Shown: positions 32,228 through 41,306, numbered from the stretch's first letter. The stretch: DNA of 64,000 bases from Faecalibacterium duncaniae (GCF_010509575.1 NZ_CP048437.1:248001-312000); one strand, 5' to 3'. Notes: generated by a model from the sequence alone, not told the origin. A program made the numbers and translations.

Positions 32228-34003
32228 ATGCAGCATCATCCTCTGCCCGAATACCCCCGCCCGGCCCTGCGGCGGGACAGCTACGAGAACCTGAACGGCC
32301 TGTGGCAGTACGCCATCACCGGCTCTGCCGGGCTGCCCGCAAAGTGGGACGGCGACATTCTGGTGCCCTACTCCCCGGAGACGAAAGCTTCCGGCGTGGG
32401 GCGCACCCTGCAGCCCGGGGCGTGGCTCCACTACCACCGGAGCTTTGTGCCCCCGGCGGGCACCGGCGGGCGGGTGCTGCTCCACTTCGGGGCCGTGGAC
32501 TATGCCTGCGCCGTGCAGGTCAACGGCCATCTGGTGGGGGGCCACCGGGGCGGCTACTGGCCCTTTGCGCTGGATATCACCGATGCGCTGAATCCTGCCG
32601 GCCATGACCGGCTTTGGGTAGCCGTGCAGGACCCCACCGGCACCGGCGTGCAGGCCCGGGGCAAGCAGACCCTCCGGCCCGGCGGGATGTTCTACCCGGC
32701 CCAGAGCGGCATCTGGCAGACCGTTTGGCTGGAGCGGGTGCCGGAAAACTACATCACGGAGCTGACCGTCACCCCGGACTATGATGCCCGCACCGTGACC
32801 GTGAAAGCCCATACTTCCCTGCCCGGCGGGGCGGCGAACCTGTGGGCCGTGGTGCGGGCCGGGGGCGTGACCATTGCCGAGGACTGGGGCAGCGACGAGG
32901 CCGACCGGGACGGCGTGGTGACCCTGCACATCTCGGAGGAGCATTTCTTCCCGTGGAGCCCGGACAGCCCGTTTTTGTACGACCTGACCGTGGGCACCAC
33001 GCAGGGAGAGGAGGAGCAGCGCGACACCGTGCACAGCTACTTTGCCCTGCGCAAGTGGAGCTGTGCGCCGGATGCCCACGGGATCATGCGCTTCTGCCTG
33101 AACGGCAGGCCCATCCTGCTCAACGGCCTGCTGGATCAGGGCTGCTGGCCCGAGGGTCTGTACACCCCGCCCAGCGATGGGGCAGTGGTGCGGGAACTGC
33201 AGACCATAAAAGAGCTGGGCTTCAACCTTCTGCGCAAGCACGCCAAGATCGAGCCGCAGCGCTGGTATTACCACTGCGATAAGCTGGGCCTCATCGTCTG
33301 GCAGGACATGGTGAACGGCGGCGGGCCCTACAAGCTCTGGTTCGTGACCTACCTGACCAACGTGTTCCAGCCGCTGCTGCGCCGCCTGCCCGACGCAAGG
33401 CCCCTTTGGGGCCTGCTGGGCCGCGAAACGGAAGCGGGCAGGGAAGAATATGCCCGGGAGCTGGAAGCCACGGTAAAGGCCCTGCAGTGCCACCCTTGCG
33501 TGGGCTGCTGGGTGCCCTTCAATGAGGGGTGGGGGCAGTTCGATGCCGCCGGGGCCGTGGAGGCCGTCCGCAGGCTGGACGATACCCGTCTTGTGGACGA
33601 GGCCAGCGGCTGGTACGATCAGGGCGGGGGAGATGTGGATTCCCTGCACAACTATTTCTACCCGCTCCGGGTCAGGCCCCGGAGCCGGGTGGTGGCCCTG
33701 AGCGAATACGGCGGCATTGCCTGGCCCATGCCCGGCCATGAGCCGCCCCGCAGGGCGTACGGCTACGGCACGGCAAAGAGCCGGGCCGAGCTGACCGCCC
33801 GCTGGAAAAAGCTGCAATTGGAAACGGTGCTCCCCCAGCTGAAAAAGGGGCTTTCGGCCCTGGTGTACACCCAGGTGAGCGATGTGGAGGACGAGGTGAA
33901 CGGCCTGTTTACCTACGACCGCGCCGCCATCAAGCCCGACCCCGCCGCTGTGCGTGCTGTGAACCAGGCGCTGGAAGCGGCGTTTGAGAAGACCGTAGAA
34001 TAA
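32228..34003 (+). CDS. glycoside hydrolase family 2 protein
   Basis: This 591-residue enzyme resembles beta-galactosidase and beta-glucuronidase. Domain order: sugar-binding jelly roll (about 1-165, with GAVDYACAVQVNGHLVGGHR), immunoglobulin-like sandwich (about 170-275), and TIM barrel. Catalytic Glu residues are predicted in PFNEGWGQF (acid/base, about 432) and ALSEYGGIAW (nucleophile, about 492). No signal peptide is present, so it acts in the cytoplasm on imported sugars. The substrate cannot be set; GH2 also covers beta-mannosidase. Start ATG 32228 is placed after the promoter. Confidence 0.88.
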   Translation: MQHHPLPEYPRPALRRDSYENLNGLWQYAITGSAGLPAKWDGDILVPYSPETKASGVGRTLQPGAWLHYHRSFVPPAGTGGRVLLHFGAVDYACAVQVNGHLVGGHRGGYWPFALDITDALNPAGHDRLWVAVQDPTGTGVQARGKQTLRPGGMFYPAQSGIWQTVWLERVPENYITELTVTPDYDARTVTVKAHTSLPGGAANLWAVVRAGGVTIAEDWGSDEADRDGVVTLHISEEHFFPWSPDSPFLYDLTVGTTQGEEEQRDTVHSYFALRKWSCAPDAHGIMRFCLNGRPILLNGLLDQGCWPEGLYTPPSDGAVVRELQTIKELGFNLLRKHAKIEPQRWYYHCDKLGLIVWQDMVNGGGPYKLWFVTYLTNVFQPLLRRLPDARPLWGLLGRETEAGREEYARELEATVKALQCHPCVGCWVPFNEGWGQFDAAGAVEAVRRLDDTRLVDEASGWYDQGGGDVDSLHNYFYPLRVRPRSRVVALSEYGGIAWPMPGHEPPRRAYGYGTAKSRAELTARWKKLQLETVLPQLKKGLSALVYTQVSDVEDEVNGLFTYDRAAIKPDPAAVRAVNQALEAAFEKTVE

Positions 34004-34008
34004 AAAAA

Positions 34009-34167
34009 GAAGGCTGTTACCCTGTAACTCCCTCAGTCACGGCTTCGCCGTGCCAGCTCCCTCTCGGAGGGAGCCTTGGCGTAACGGTGAACGGTGAAAG
34101 CCTCCCTCTCAGAGGGAGGCGGCATCGCGTCAGCGATGACGGAAGGAGTTTGGGCAACAGCCTTTTT
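34009..34167. repeat. intergenic palindromic repeat, family B
   Basis: A 159-base imperfect palindrome. Outer arms AAGGCTGTT and AACAGCCTT enclose AACTCCCTCAGTCACGGCTT and the roughly complementary AGCGATGACGGAAGGAGTT. Inner hairpins are GGCTTCGCC, CTCCCTCTCGGAGGGAG and CCTCCCTCTCAGAGGGAGG. It is different in sequence from family A but has the same architecture. It lies between converging genes. Confidence 0.75.
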
Positions 34168-34183
34168 GCATATCAATAAAAAC

Positions 34184-35320
34184 TTAGTTGGTGCTGCTGT
34201 TCACGATCTTGGAAGCGGGCATCCTGTTCATGGCGGAGCTGCTCAGGTTGTGCTCCAGAGAAGCACCGTAGGCGGTCAGCGCCTCGGAGAGCTCCTCCCC
34301 CTTCATATCGTTGAGCACCTGTCCGCGCAGGTCATCCAGCGCCTTCAGGCTCAGCGGGTCGAGCCGCAGGGCGGCCATCAGGGCGTAGCTGTTGTACTTC
34401 ACAGCCGCTGCCTGCCCGATGGACAGGCCCCGGATGGTGTCGGCGGCACCCTCTGCGGTAAAGGCAGAAGTCACGGTGCTGTCCCCGATGAGCTCCAGAG
34501 AAGGTGCAGTGGAATCGGAGGAATAGGTGGAGCCCAGCACGGCGTAGACCTCCGGCAGGGCGGAGGTGACCACGCTGGAGAAGTAGCCCAGCAGGGCGCT
34601 GCTGAAATCGGAATCGCTCAGGCCGGTCAAGGAAGCAGCGTAGGCATTGGTCTGATCCACGGCATCCTGTACCAAATCCAACATCTCGCTGGTCTGGTCC
34701 TCATCGGCAGAGGCATAGGTGCTGGTGTTGTAGAGCGGGATGGTGTAATAGGCCAGCTCATACATGTTGTTCTCCAGATGGCTGGTCAGGTCGGCATCCG
34801 ACACCGGGGTCTCGCCGTCCACGCCGTAGACCAGCTCCAGCAGGTCGCTGCTCTTGATGAGGATGCGCTCAAACCGCTGGACGGTGTTCAGGCCGATGCC
34901 GTTGGCCTTGTAGGTGTCGCCGTACTGCTCCATCAGCTGGGAGGCGTAGCTGTCGGCCTGTGCTTCCTCTTCTGCGGTCAGCTGGCCGCCCAGCTCCTCA
35001 AAGCGGGTCTCGATGGCGGCGTAGGTCTCAAGGTTCTCCATGGTTTTCTGGCTCACATAGTCGCTGACAGTGGCGGTCTCGCCGCTGTCGGCATCCACGG
35101 TGATGGTCTGCTTCAGGAAGGCCTTCACATCGGTGGCATCCTGCTCCGAGGTGGCCAGATCAGCGGCCTTCTGGTAAGCGTCGTACTGGGCCAGCAGATA
35201 CAGGCCCGAGGTGATGTCCACCGTGCCGATGGTGCCCACCGAATCCGGGGTGGAGCCGCAGGCGGCAAGGGAAAATACCATTGCCACGGCGGCAAGAAGT
35301 GCGATCAGTTTCTTTTTCAT
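34184..35320 (-). CDS. secreted lipoprotein with SurA/PrsA-like N-domain, function unknown
   Basis: A 378-residue predicted lipoprotein. The signal peptide MKKKLIALLAAVAMVFSLAA is followed by the lipobox Cys (SLAAC). The mature part is helical and acidic (TVDITSGLYLLAQYDAYQKA, GGQLTAEEEAQADSYASQLM) and resembles the chaperone arm of foldases such as PrsA and SurA, but no parvulin domain is seen. Start ATG 35320 has AGGAGTAACATCT before it. It lies downstream of mfd on the same strand. Confidence 0.75.
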   Translation of the reverse strand: MKKKLIALLAAVAMVFSLAACGSTPDSVGTIGTVDITSGLYLLAQYDAYQKAADLATSEQDATDVKAFLKQTITVDADSGETATVSDYVSQKTMENLETYAAIETRFEELGGQLTAEEEAQADSYASQLMEQYGDTYKANGIGLNTVQRFERILIKSSDLLELVYGVDGETPVSDADLTSHLENNMYELAYYTIPLYNTSTYASADEDQTSEMLDLVQDAVDQTNAYAASLTGLSDSDFSSALLGYFSSVVTSALPEVYAVLGSTYSSDSTAPSLELIGDSTVTSAFTAEGAADTIRGLSIGQAAAVKYNSYALMAALRLDPLSLKALDDLRGQVLNDMKGEELSEALTAYGASLEHNLSSSAMNRMPASKIVNSSTN

Positions 35321-35382
35321 AGATGTTACTCCTAAGATAATTTCCAAAGAAGATATGGCTGCCCTTGGCAGTACGGGAAAGC

Positions 35383-38300
35383 TTACGACTTTTGTGCCAA
35401 GATCTCCGCCATGGCTTTCAGGATGCTCTGCAGCAGCTCCAGCGGCTTTTCCTCTTTTTGCAGGGTGACGGAGAGGTAGGGTTTTGCACCGGCCCCGGTG
35501 ACAACGCGGCCGTTGAAGGCCACCAGCAGGCCCTGGATCATCCGGAGGTCCAGCTGCTCCACCTGCAGCACCAGAGTGTCCTTCTTCTGGGTCACCTCGT
35601 ACACGCCCACAGCGGTGGCCTGCACCCGCGCCAGCGAGACATTGACCAGATCGCTGACCGAGGGCGGCGGGTCGCCGTAGCGGTCGATGAGCTCGTCCAG
35701 CACATCGGCGGCATCCTCGGGGGTCTGGATGGCGGCGATCCGCTTGTAGGCTTCAATGCGGCCCGGCCCGTCGGCAATGTACTTTTCGGGGATGTAGGCA
35801 TCCACCCGCAGGTCGATCAGGCACTCGCTCTTGTCGCGCTGCACCGGCTCGCCCTTGGCCCGGGCGATGGCCTGCCCCAGCATCTTTACATAGAGGTCGT
35901 AGCCCACAGCCTCCATGTGGCCGTGCTGGCTGTGGCCCAGCAGACTGCCCGCGCCGCGGATCTGGAGATCGCGCATGGCGATGCGGAAGCCGGAGCCGAA
36001 GGCCGTGAACTCCCGGATGGCGGAAAGCCGCTTCTGGGCGATGTCGGTCAGGGTCTTGTCCCGCCGGAAGGTGAAGTAGGCGTAGGCCTTGCGGCCGGAG
36101 CGGCCCACCCGGCCCCGGATCTGGTACAGCTGGGCAAGGCCCATCCGGTCGGCATCCTCAATGATAAGGGTGTTGCAGTTGCGCACATCGATGCCCGTTT
36201 CGATCAGGGTGGTGCAGACCAGAATGTCGATCTCGCCGTTGAGCAGATGCTGCCAGACCGGGTTCAGCTCCTCCTCGGTCATCTTGCCGTGGGCAATGCC
36301 CACCCGGGCGCCGGGAACCAGCTGGCTGACATGGGCGGCGGTGGACTCGATGTTGTCCACCCGGTTGTGCAGGTAGTACACCTGACCGCCCCGGGCCAGC
36401 TCCTTTTTCATGGCTTCGGCAAGGATGACATCGTTGTACTCCAGCACAAAGGTCTCCACGGGCTGGCGCTCAATGGGCGGCTGCTCGATGGTGGACAGGT
36501 CGCGGATGCCGCTCATGGCCATGTTCAGGGTGCGGGGGATGGGCGTGGCCGAGAGGGTCAGCATATCCACGCCGATGAAGTTCTCCTTCAGCTTCTCCTT
36601 GTGCTTCACGCCGAACCGCTGCTCCTCATCGATGATGACAAGGCCCAGGTCGTGGAAGCGCACATCCTTGGAGAGCAGGCGGTGGGTGCCCACCACGATG
36701 TCCACGCTGCCGGACTGCAGGCCCCGCAGGGTCTCCTTTTGCTGTTTCGCGGTACGGAAGCGGGAGAGCATCCCGATCTTCACCGGGAAGGCCTCCATCC
36801 GGGAGAGCAGGGTGTTGTAGTGCTGCCAGGCCAGCAGGGTGGTGGGGGCCAGAAGGGCGCACTGCTTGCCGCCCATCACGCACTTGAAGGCCGCGCGCAG
36901 GGCGACTTCGGTCTTGCCCACGCCCACATCGCCGCAGAGCAGGCGGTCCATCGGGTAGGGCTTTTCCATGTCCTGCTTGATCTCGGCGGTGGCGTGGAGC
37001 TGGTCGTCGGTCTCATCGTACTCAAAGCGGGTCTCGAAATCGTTCTGCCAGTCGCCGTCGGGCGGGAAGGCGTATCCCTGGGCCTGCCTGCGCCGGGCGT
37101 ACAGCTCAATGAGTTCCTGTGCCATCTCTTCGGCGGCCTTTTTCACCTTGGCGCGGGTGCGCTGCCATTCGGCACCGCCCAGCTTGGCCAGCTTCACCTT
37201 TTCCTCGTCGCCGGGGGCGGTGTAGCGGCTGAGCAGATCCAGCTGGGTGACGGGCACATAGAGTACATCGGAGCCGGAATACTGGATCTTCAGGTAATCC
37301 TTGATGGCACCCTGCACTTCCAGCCGCTGGATGCCCGCGTACATGCCGATGCCGTGGCTCTGGTGCACCACATAGTCCCCGGGCTTGATGTCCGAAAGGC
37401 TGGACAGGGCGTTTTTGTTCTTTTTGCGCCTTTTGTTCTCGGCGGCGGCTTCCTCGTCCAGCCCGTGCCGCCGGGAGGAGATGACCGCCGCGTGGGCAAA
37501 GGGGAAGGTGCAGCCTGCGGTCAGGTGGCCGGGCAGCACCTGCACGATGCCCTTGGCCGGGCGCACGTCCCGGCTCATGCTCACGGAGTAGCCCTTGTCC
37601 GTCAGGTCCCGGGTCAGGGCGGCGGCACCCTTGGGGGTGCCGGAGAAAAGGGTGACGGCATAGCCCTGGGCGATCAGCGGGTCAAGATCCTCCCGCAGGG
37701 AGGCCAGGTCGCCGCCCCAGTTGGGGGCCGCAAAGGCCTCCACGTTGATGAGGTCCTTCAGCTTGAATTCGTTCATCCCCCGCAGGAAGTTCTCACACAG
37801 CAGGGTGCTCTGTTTCTGGGCCGCAATGGCAAGGTCGTCCATGGTCTGGTAGAGCACGTCCAGCCCGGGGCAGAGCACGCCCTCCTCCAGCAGGCCGGTC
37901 AGCTCCTCGCCCCGGCGGTACTCGGTGGCCTTCTGGGCATCCCGGATGCCGCCCACCTCGTCCAGTACAAAGATGGGGCTGTCCAGATGGTCCAGCAGGG
38001 TGGCGGGCTGCGGGTAGCGGATGCCGTAATACTTGTCCATGGCTTCGGGCATCAGGCCGGAATCCAGCTGGGCAAGGTCGGCCTCTGTGGCCTTTTCCAT
38101 GGCGGTACGCTTTTTGCCCCGCGCCTTTTTGATGGCTCCGCGCAGAGCCTCGGCCGTCTCGGCGGTGCTGCCGAACAGCACCTCGCGGGCGGGGGAAAGG
38201 TAGATCTTTTCCAGACTGCCGTCCCGGCGCTGGGTCAGCAGGTCGAAGGAGGCCAGCGAATCAATCTCATCGTCCCAGTATTCCACACGGGCGGGCTGGT

Positions 38301-38850
38301 GCATGTCCGGCGCGTAGATGTCCACGATATCGCCGCGCACGCTGAACTGGCCCGGGCCGTCCACCTGACTGCGCCGGACGTACCCGGCGGCGAACAGCCG
38401 CGCCACCAGCGCTTCCCGGTTGTAGACCATGCCGGGCTTGAGGGTGAGAGTGTTCCGCAGGAACTCATCCCGGGGCACCGTGTATTGCAGCAGCGCCTCG
38501 GCGGGCACGCAGACGGCGTTCAGCCGCCCGCCCGCCAGCGCGCCCAGCACCGACAGGCGGCGGTACTCGTACTCACGGCCCGCGCCCTCCACTGGCCGCA
38601 GCATGAAGTCCCGGGGCGGGAACACCGCCGCGGTCAGGCCCAGCGCCTTGAGGTCGTCTGCAAAGTGGGTAGCCTCGGCCTCGCCGGGGGTCACGATGCA
38701 CAGCACCCGGTCAAGGTCCTTTTGCAGGGCGGCGTACAGCAGGGCACGGCCCGCAGGCGGCAGGCCGAACAGCGCCGCCGGGCCCGGGGTGTGCAGGCTC
38801 TCCGCGATCTTCTGATATTCCGCTGTGCTTTTCAGCAGCGCTTCGTACAT
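35383..38850 (-). CDS. mfd: transcription-repair coupling factor Mfd
   Basis: This 1155-residue translocase displaces stalled RNA polymerase and recruits UvrA. Domains in order: UvrB-like damage-recognition modules (1-330), the polymerase-interacting domain (about 480-545, KPGDYVVHQSHGIGMYAGIQ), the RecG-like motor with GDVGVGKTEVALRAAFK (Walker A), IIDEEQRFGVKHKEK (DEEQ box) and the GRVGRSGRKAYAY motif, and the C-terminal TRCF domain that masks UvrA binding. The length is normal. No gene upstream is co-directional except pth, after a repeat element. Confidence 0.96.
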   Translation of the reverse strand: MYEALLKSTAEYQKIAESLHTPGPAALFGLPPAGRALLYAALQKDLDRVLCIVTPGEAEATHFADDLKALGLTAAVFPPRDFMLRPVEGAGREYEYRRLSVLGALAGGRLNAVCVPAEALLQYTVPRDEFLRNTLTLKPGMVYNREALVARLFAAGYVRRSQVDGPGQFSVRGDIVDIYAPDMHQPARVEYWDDEIDSLASFDLLTQRRDGSLEKIYLSPAREVLFGSTAETAEALRGAIKKARGKKRTAMEKATEADLAQLDSGLMPEAMDKYYGIRYPQPATLLDHLDSPIFVLDEVGGIRDAQKATEYRRGEELTGLLEEGVLCPGLDVLYQTMDDLAIAAQKQSTLLCENFLRGMNEFKLKDLINVEAFAAPNWGGDLASLREDLDPLIAQGYAVTLFSGTPKGAAALTRDLTDKGYSVSMSRDVRPAKGIVQVLPGHLTAGCTFPFAHAAVISSRRHGLDEEAAAENKRRKKNKNALSSLSDIKPGDYVVHQSHGIGMYAGIQRLEVQGAIKDYLKIQYSGSDVLYVPVTQLDLLSRYTAPGDEEKVKLAKLGGAEWQRTRAKVKKAAEEMAQELIELYARRRQAQGYAFPPDGDWQNDFETRFEYDETDDQLHATAEIKQDMEKPYPMDRLLCGDVGVGKTEVALRAAFKCVMGGKQCALLAPTTLLAWQHYNTLLSRMEAFPVKIGMLSRFRTAKQQKETLRGLQSGSVDIVVGTHRLLSKDVRFHDLGLVIIDEEQRFGVKHKEKLKENFIGVDMLTLSATPIPRTLNMAMSGIRDLSTIEQPPIERQPVETFVLEYNDVILAEAMKKELARGGQVYYLHNRVDNIESTAAHVSQLVPGARVGIAHGKMTEEELNPVWQHLLNGEIDILVCTTLIETGIDVRNCNTLIIEDADRMGLAQLYQIRGRVGRSGRKAYAYFTFRRDKTLTDIAQKRLSAIREFTAFGSGFRIAMRDLQIRGAGSLLGHSQHGHMEAVGYDLYVKMLGQAIARAKGEPVQRDKSECLIDLRVDAYIPEKYIADGPGRIEAYKRIAAIQTPEDAADVLDELIDRYGDPPPSVSDLVNVSLARVQATAVGVYEVTQKKDTLVLQVEQLDLRMIQGLLVAFNGRVVTGAGAKPYLSVTLQKEEKPLELLQSILKAMAEILAQKS

Positions 38851-38888
38851 CGTAGACCTCCTCTCGAAGCAAACACTTTTGGAAAGCT

Positions 38889-39019
38889 AAACCCCACCGT
38901 CATTGCTTCGCAATGCCACCGCCCCTACTAGGGGCGGCCTTGGCAAAACCGTAAAACTTTACGCAATGCCAAGGGCCCCCCTATTAGCGGGGGCTGTCGC
39001 CGCAGGCGACTGGGGGGTT
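38889..39019. repeat. intergenic palindromic repeat, family A, copy 2
   Basis: It matches the element at 16951-17082 over its full length: AACCCCACCGTCATTGCTTC at the left end, CACCGCCCCTACTAGGGGCG in the inner hairpin and ACTGGGGGGTT at the right end. The middle loop sequence differs (CCGTAAAACTTTACG here). Confidence 0.8.
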
Positions 39020-39024
39020 CTCCC

Positions 39025-39603
39025 TCACCCGTTATACTTGCTCTGCGCCAGACCCAGCTTGCCGTCCATGATAAGCTTTGCGGCGGCTTCAAGGTCGGGG
39101 TAGCGGTCGGCCATGGCTTTGGCATCCTCAGGCGGGAACTTGCCCAGCACCCAGTCGGCAAGGTCATAGTCCGGGCGGGGCTTGGCACCCACGCCGATGC
39201 GGATGCGGGGGAAGTTCTCCCCGCCCAGCCGGGCAATGATACTCTTCAGGCCGTTGTGCCCGCCTGCCGAGCCGGAGGGCCGGATGCGCAGCTTGCCGGG
39301 GGCCTGGGTGATATCATCGCACAGGACGATGACGTGGTCAGCAGGGATCTTGAAAAAGCCCGCCAGCGGGGCGATGGAATCGCCGGAGAGGTTCATGTAG
39401 GTCAGGGGTTTCAGCAGCACCACCTTGTGGCCGTCCACCTCGCCCTGGCCCCACAGGCCCTGAAACTTGGTTTTGCTGACGCTGATGCCCCATTTGCCCG
39501 CCAGAGAGTCCAGCGCGGCAAAGCCCGCGTTGTGGCGGGTGCCATCGTATTTTGCTTCCGGGTTGCCAAGGCCCGCGATCAGCCAGATGTCGTTTGCATT
39601 CAT
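39025..39603 (-). CDS. pth: peptidyl-tRNA hydrolase
   Basis: This enzyme recycles peptidyl-tRNA released from stalled ribosomes. Its 192 residues are standard. Visible: LIAGLGNPEAKYDGTRHNAG (Asn and catalytic His), KPLTYMNLSG (Asn in the channel), LCDDI (Asp partner of the His), GSAGGHNGLKSI and the FPRIRIGVG strand. The chosen start, ATG 39603, fits the family N-terminus MNANDIWLIAGLGNPE; the longer in-frame extension is unlikely. It lies upstream of mfd as in many Firmicutes, here with a repeat element between them. Confidence 0.95.
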   Translation of the reverse strand: MNANDIWLIAGLGNPEAKYDGTRHNAGFAALDSLAGKWGISVSKTKFQGLWGQGEVDGHKVVLLKPLTYMNLSGDSIAPLAGFFKIPADHVIVLCDDITQAPGKLRIRPSGSAGGHNGLKSIIARLGGENFPRIRIGVGAKPRPDYDLADWVLGKFPPEDAKAMADRYPDLEAAAKLIMDGKLGLAQSKYNG

Positions 39604-39742
39604 AGTTGTTGTTTTGCCTTTTCTTTTTTGCATAAAATAATGTGTGGTACAGTTCTTTAGTATAACATACGCGCGAAGAAAAAGAAATCTGTTTTGCGGG
39701 AAAAACAACAAAAATGGCGGCCGGCCCCCGGCGCTCCATACC

Positions 39743-39771
39743 TTGACAAACTGCTGAAAATTGACTATACT
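39743..39771 (+). promoter_or_regulatory. strong promoter of the small RNA facing the holin-like toxin
   Basis: TTGACA (39743-39748), a 17-base spacer and TATACT (39766-39771): one of the best matches in the window, with no protein gene downstream on this strand. Confidence 0.8.
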
Positions 39772-39777
39772 ACAAAT

Positions 39778-39874
39778 AGAAAAGGCGCTGGCCTGCAAAC
39801 GGTCAGCTCCCGCTCCTGTTAGTCAAAAAGATTGACTGCTCGAATTGGAAGTTGGAGGCAGTCAATCTTTTTTG
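39778..39874 (+). ncRNA. candidate antitoxin small RNA of a type I toxin-antitoxin locus
   Basis: A predicted transcript of about 97 bases, from the strong promoter at 39743-39771 to the terminator at 39825-39877. Its 3' end is antisense to the 3' end of the holin-like toxin gene. Its 5' part (AAAAGGCGCTGGCCTGCAAA, then GGTCAGCTCCCGCTCC) is strikingly similar, in the same sense, to the toxin mRNA leader on the other strand (AAAAGGCGCTGTCTGCAA, then GGTCATGCTCCCACTCC). It has no coding potential of note. Confidence 0.55.
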
Positions 39875-39877
39875 TTT
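39825..39877. terminator. shared terminator of toxin mRNA and small RNA
   Basis: AAAAAGATTGACTGC (39825-39839) and GCAGTCAATCTTTTTT (39858-39873). The A and T runs on both sides let it end both converging transcripts; its right arm overlaps the last codons of the toxin gene. Confidence 0.8.
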
Positions 39878-39999
39878 TTATCGTCATGGTCGTGCGAAAT
39901 TTTCCATCCGGCATCGAATGATGCTTTTGCGACTGTAACGAGTAGTGTCAGCAAGCCAATCACCACGGTCAACAGAGCGCAAACTTCTGTCAGCGACAT
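39862..39999 (-). CDS. holin-like hydrophobic small toxin peptide
   Basis: A 45-residue peptide (MSLTEVCALLTVVIGLLTLL, then a polar tail ending HDHDDKNKKD) with one membrane segment at residues 6-24. Size, layout and the strong GGGAGGGG ribosome site fit the putative holin-like toxins (Hol_Tox/TxpA group) of Firmicutes type I toxin-antitoxin loci, which damage the membrane. It is read from a promoter at about 40178-40207 with a leader of about 170 bases. A facing small RNA would be its antitoxin. No experimental link is implied. Confidence 0.65.
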   Translation of the reverse strand: MSLTEVCALLTVVIGLLTLLVTVAKASFDAGWKISHDHDDKNKKD

Positions 40000-40177
40000 T
40001 TGACATCCCCTCCCTTCGCCGTAAGGCTCCGGGAAAAGATACGATTCAAAAATCAAAAAAGTCCGTTTCCCGGAGTTGAGTTCCGCGTGCGCAGAACTTC
40101 AAATGGCTGGGAGTGGGAGCATGACCACCTGCATTGCAGACAGCGCCTTTTTTCCTGCTGTTTCCAGCATTGGCCAC

Positions 40178-40207
40178 AGTATACCATAATCTCTGACAAA
40201 AAAACAA
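40178..40207 (-). promoter_or_regulatory. promoter of the holin-like toxin
   Basis: On the minus strand: TTGTTT (40207-40202), an 18-base spacer and TATACT (40183-40178), with extended -10 TG. The 5' leader it produces contains the motif shared with the small RNA. Confidence 0.55.
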
Positions 40208-40283
40208 TCAAAAGCACCGCCCTGCACTCTGAAAAGCGTAGGGCGGTGCTTTTTGTATAATACCTTATAAGGTAGCGGGAGAG

Positions 40284-41039
40284 TTACTTGTTCTGCTCCT
40301 CCTCCAGCTTCTGCTTTTTGGCGATATAGGCCTCCATCTTGGGGGCGGCCCAGCCCTCAAGGTTGGTCTGGCGCTCCCGGGCGATGCCCAGTGCCTGTGC
40401 GGGCACGTCCTTGGTGATGGTGCTGCCTGCGGCGGTGTAGGCACCGTCGCCTACCTTGACCGGGGCAACAAGATTGGTGTTGCAGCCAATGAAGCAGTAA
40501 TCGCCGATCTGGGTGCGGAACTTATCCTTGCCGTCGTAGTTGCAGGTAACGGTGCCGCAGCCGAAGTTGCAGTACTTGCCCACGTCACTATCACCGATGT
40601 AGGTCAGGTGGCTCACGGTGTTGCCCCGGGCAAAGTTGGAGTTCTTGGTCTCCACATAGGCACCCAGATGCACGCCGTAGTCGGTGACAGTGTTCACCCG
40701 CACATGGGTGAAGGGGCCGATGTTGTTGTGGGGGCCCAGATGGCTGCCGTAGACCTGGCTGGCGTTGACAGTGGTGCCCTCGTCCACGATGCTGTCCTCG
40801 ATCAGGCTGTTGGGGCCGATGACGCATCCTGCGCCGATGACCGTCTTGCCGCGCAGGATGGTGCCCGCCAGAATGGTGGCTCCCGGGGCGATGACAACGC
40901 CTTCGTCGATCTGGACGGTACGGTTCTCAATGTTCACGCCGTTGGCGATGTGAAAAAGCAGGATGTTCTCGCGCCGGCTTTCGGCAGCGTCCAGTTTGGC
41001 GCGTGCTGCGGCCAGAGCTTCGTTGGAAATGGTTTCCAT
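40284..41039 (-). CDS. GlmU-type acetyltransferase domain protein (left-handed beta-helix)
   Basis: This 251-residue protein matches only the C-terminal half of bifunctional GlmU, which acetylates glucosamine-1-phosphate with acetyl-CoA. The hexapeptide repeats run from about residue 45 to 220; VSHLTYIGDSDVG contains the catalytic His, and GTVTCNYDGKDKF is the typical active-site loop. The N-terminal uridylyltransferase domain (LxxGxGTRM) is absent and replaced by about 40 helical residues. UDP transfer must come from another protein. Start ATG 41039 follows AAGGAGGGA by 8 bases. Confidence 0.85.
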   Translation of the reverse strand: METISNEALAAARAKLDAAESRRENILLFHIANGVNIENRTVQIDEGVVIAPGATILAGTILRGKTVIGAGCVIGPNSLIEDSIVDEGTTVNASQVYGSHLGPHNNIGPFTHVRVNTVTDYGVHLGAYVETKNSNFARGNTVSHLTYIGDSDVGKYCNFGCGTVTCNYDGKDKFRTQIGDYCFIGCNTNLVAPVKVGDGAYTAAGSTITKDVPAQALGIARERQTNLEGWAAPKMEAYIAKKQKLEEEQNK

Positions 41040-41092
41040 AAATAGTGTCCCTCCTTGGGAAGGTGTGGTATTTTGTTGTATCCATGAGGGAG

Positions 41093-41135
41093 AAATTCCG
41101 GCCCGTTCCGCAGGTGGAATTCCGCCGGAATTTTT
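41093..41135. other. inverted repeat in the leader of the GlmU-like gene
   Basis: AAATTCCGGC (41093-41102) pairs with GCCGGAATTT (41124-41133), with TTTTT on the plus strand. In the minus-strand mRNA it lies in the 5' leader, about 55-95 bases before the start codon. No known riboswitch motif is recognised in this leader. Confidence 0.5.
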
Positions 41136-41213
41136 AATGGATAACAGCATGTATCCCAGATGCGGAAAAATGGCTCTGTAAAACAAAAAACCTCTCGAAC
41201 TTTCTCCCATTTT

Positions 41214-41242
41214 ATAATAGCGGAAAACTGGGTAAATTTCAA
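41214..41242 (-). promoter_or_regulatory. promoter of the GlmU-like gene
   Basis: On the minus strand: TTGAAA (41242-41237), a 17-base spacer and TATTAT (41219-41214). Confidence 0.6.
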
Positions 41243-41306
41243 GGGAATTGCACAAAATTTATCAAACAAATTCGGTGTTTTGCCCGGTGGCAATGTGGGA
41301 ATTTTC

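Noticed and set aside
35365..38931. 1188-codon plus-strand open frame opposite mfd
   Set aside because: High-GC shadow frame; the minus strand encodes complete Mfd with all motifs.
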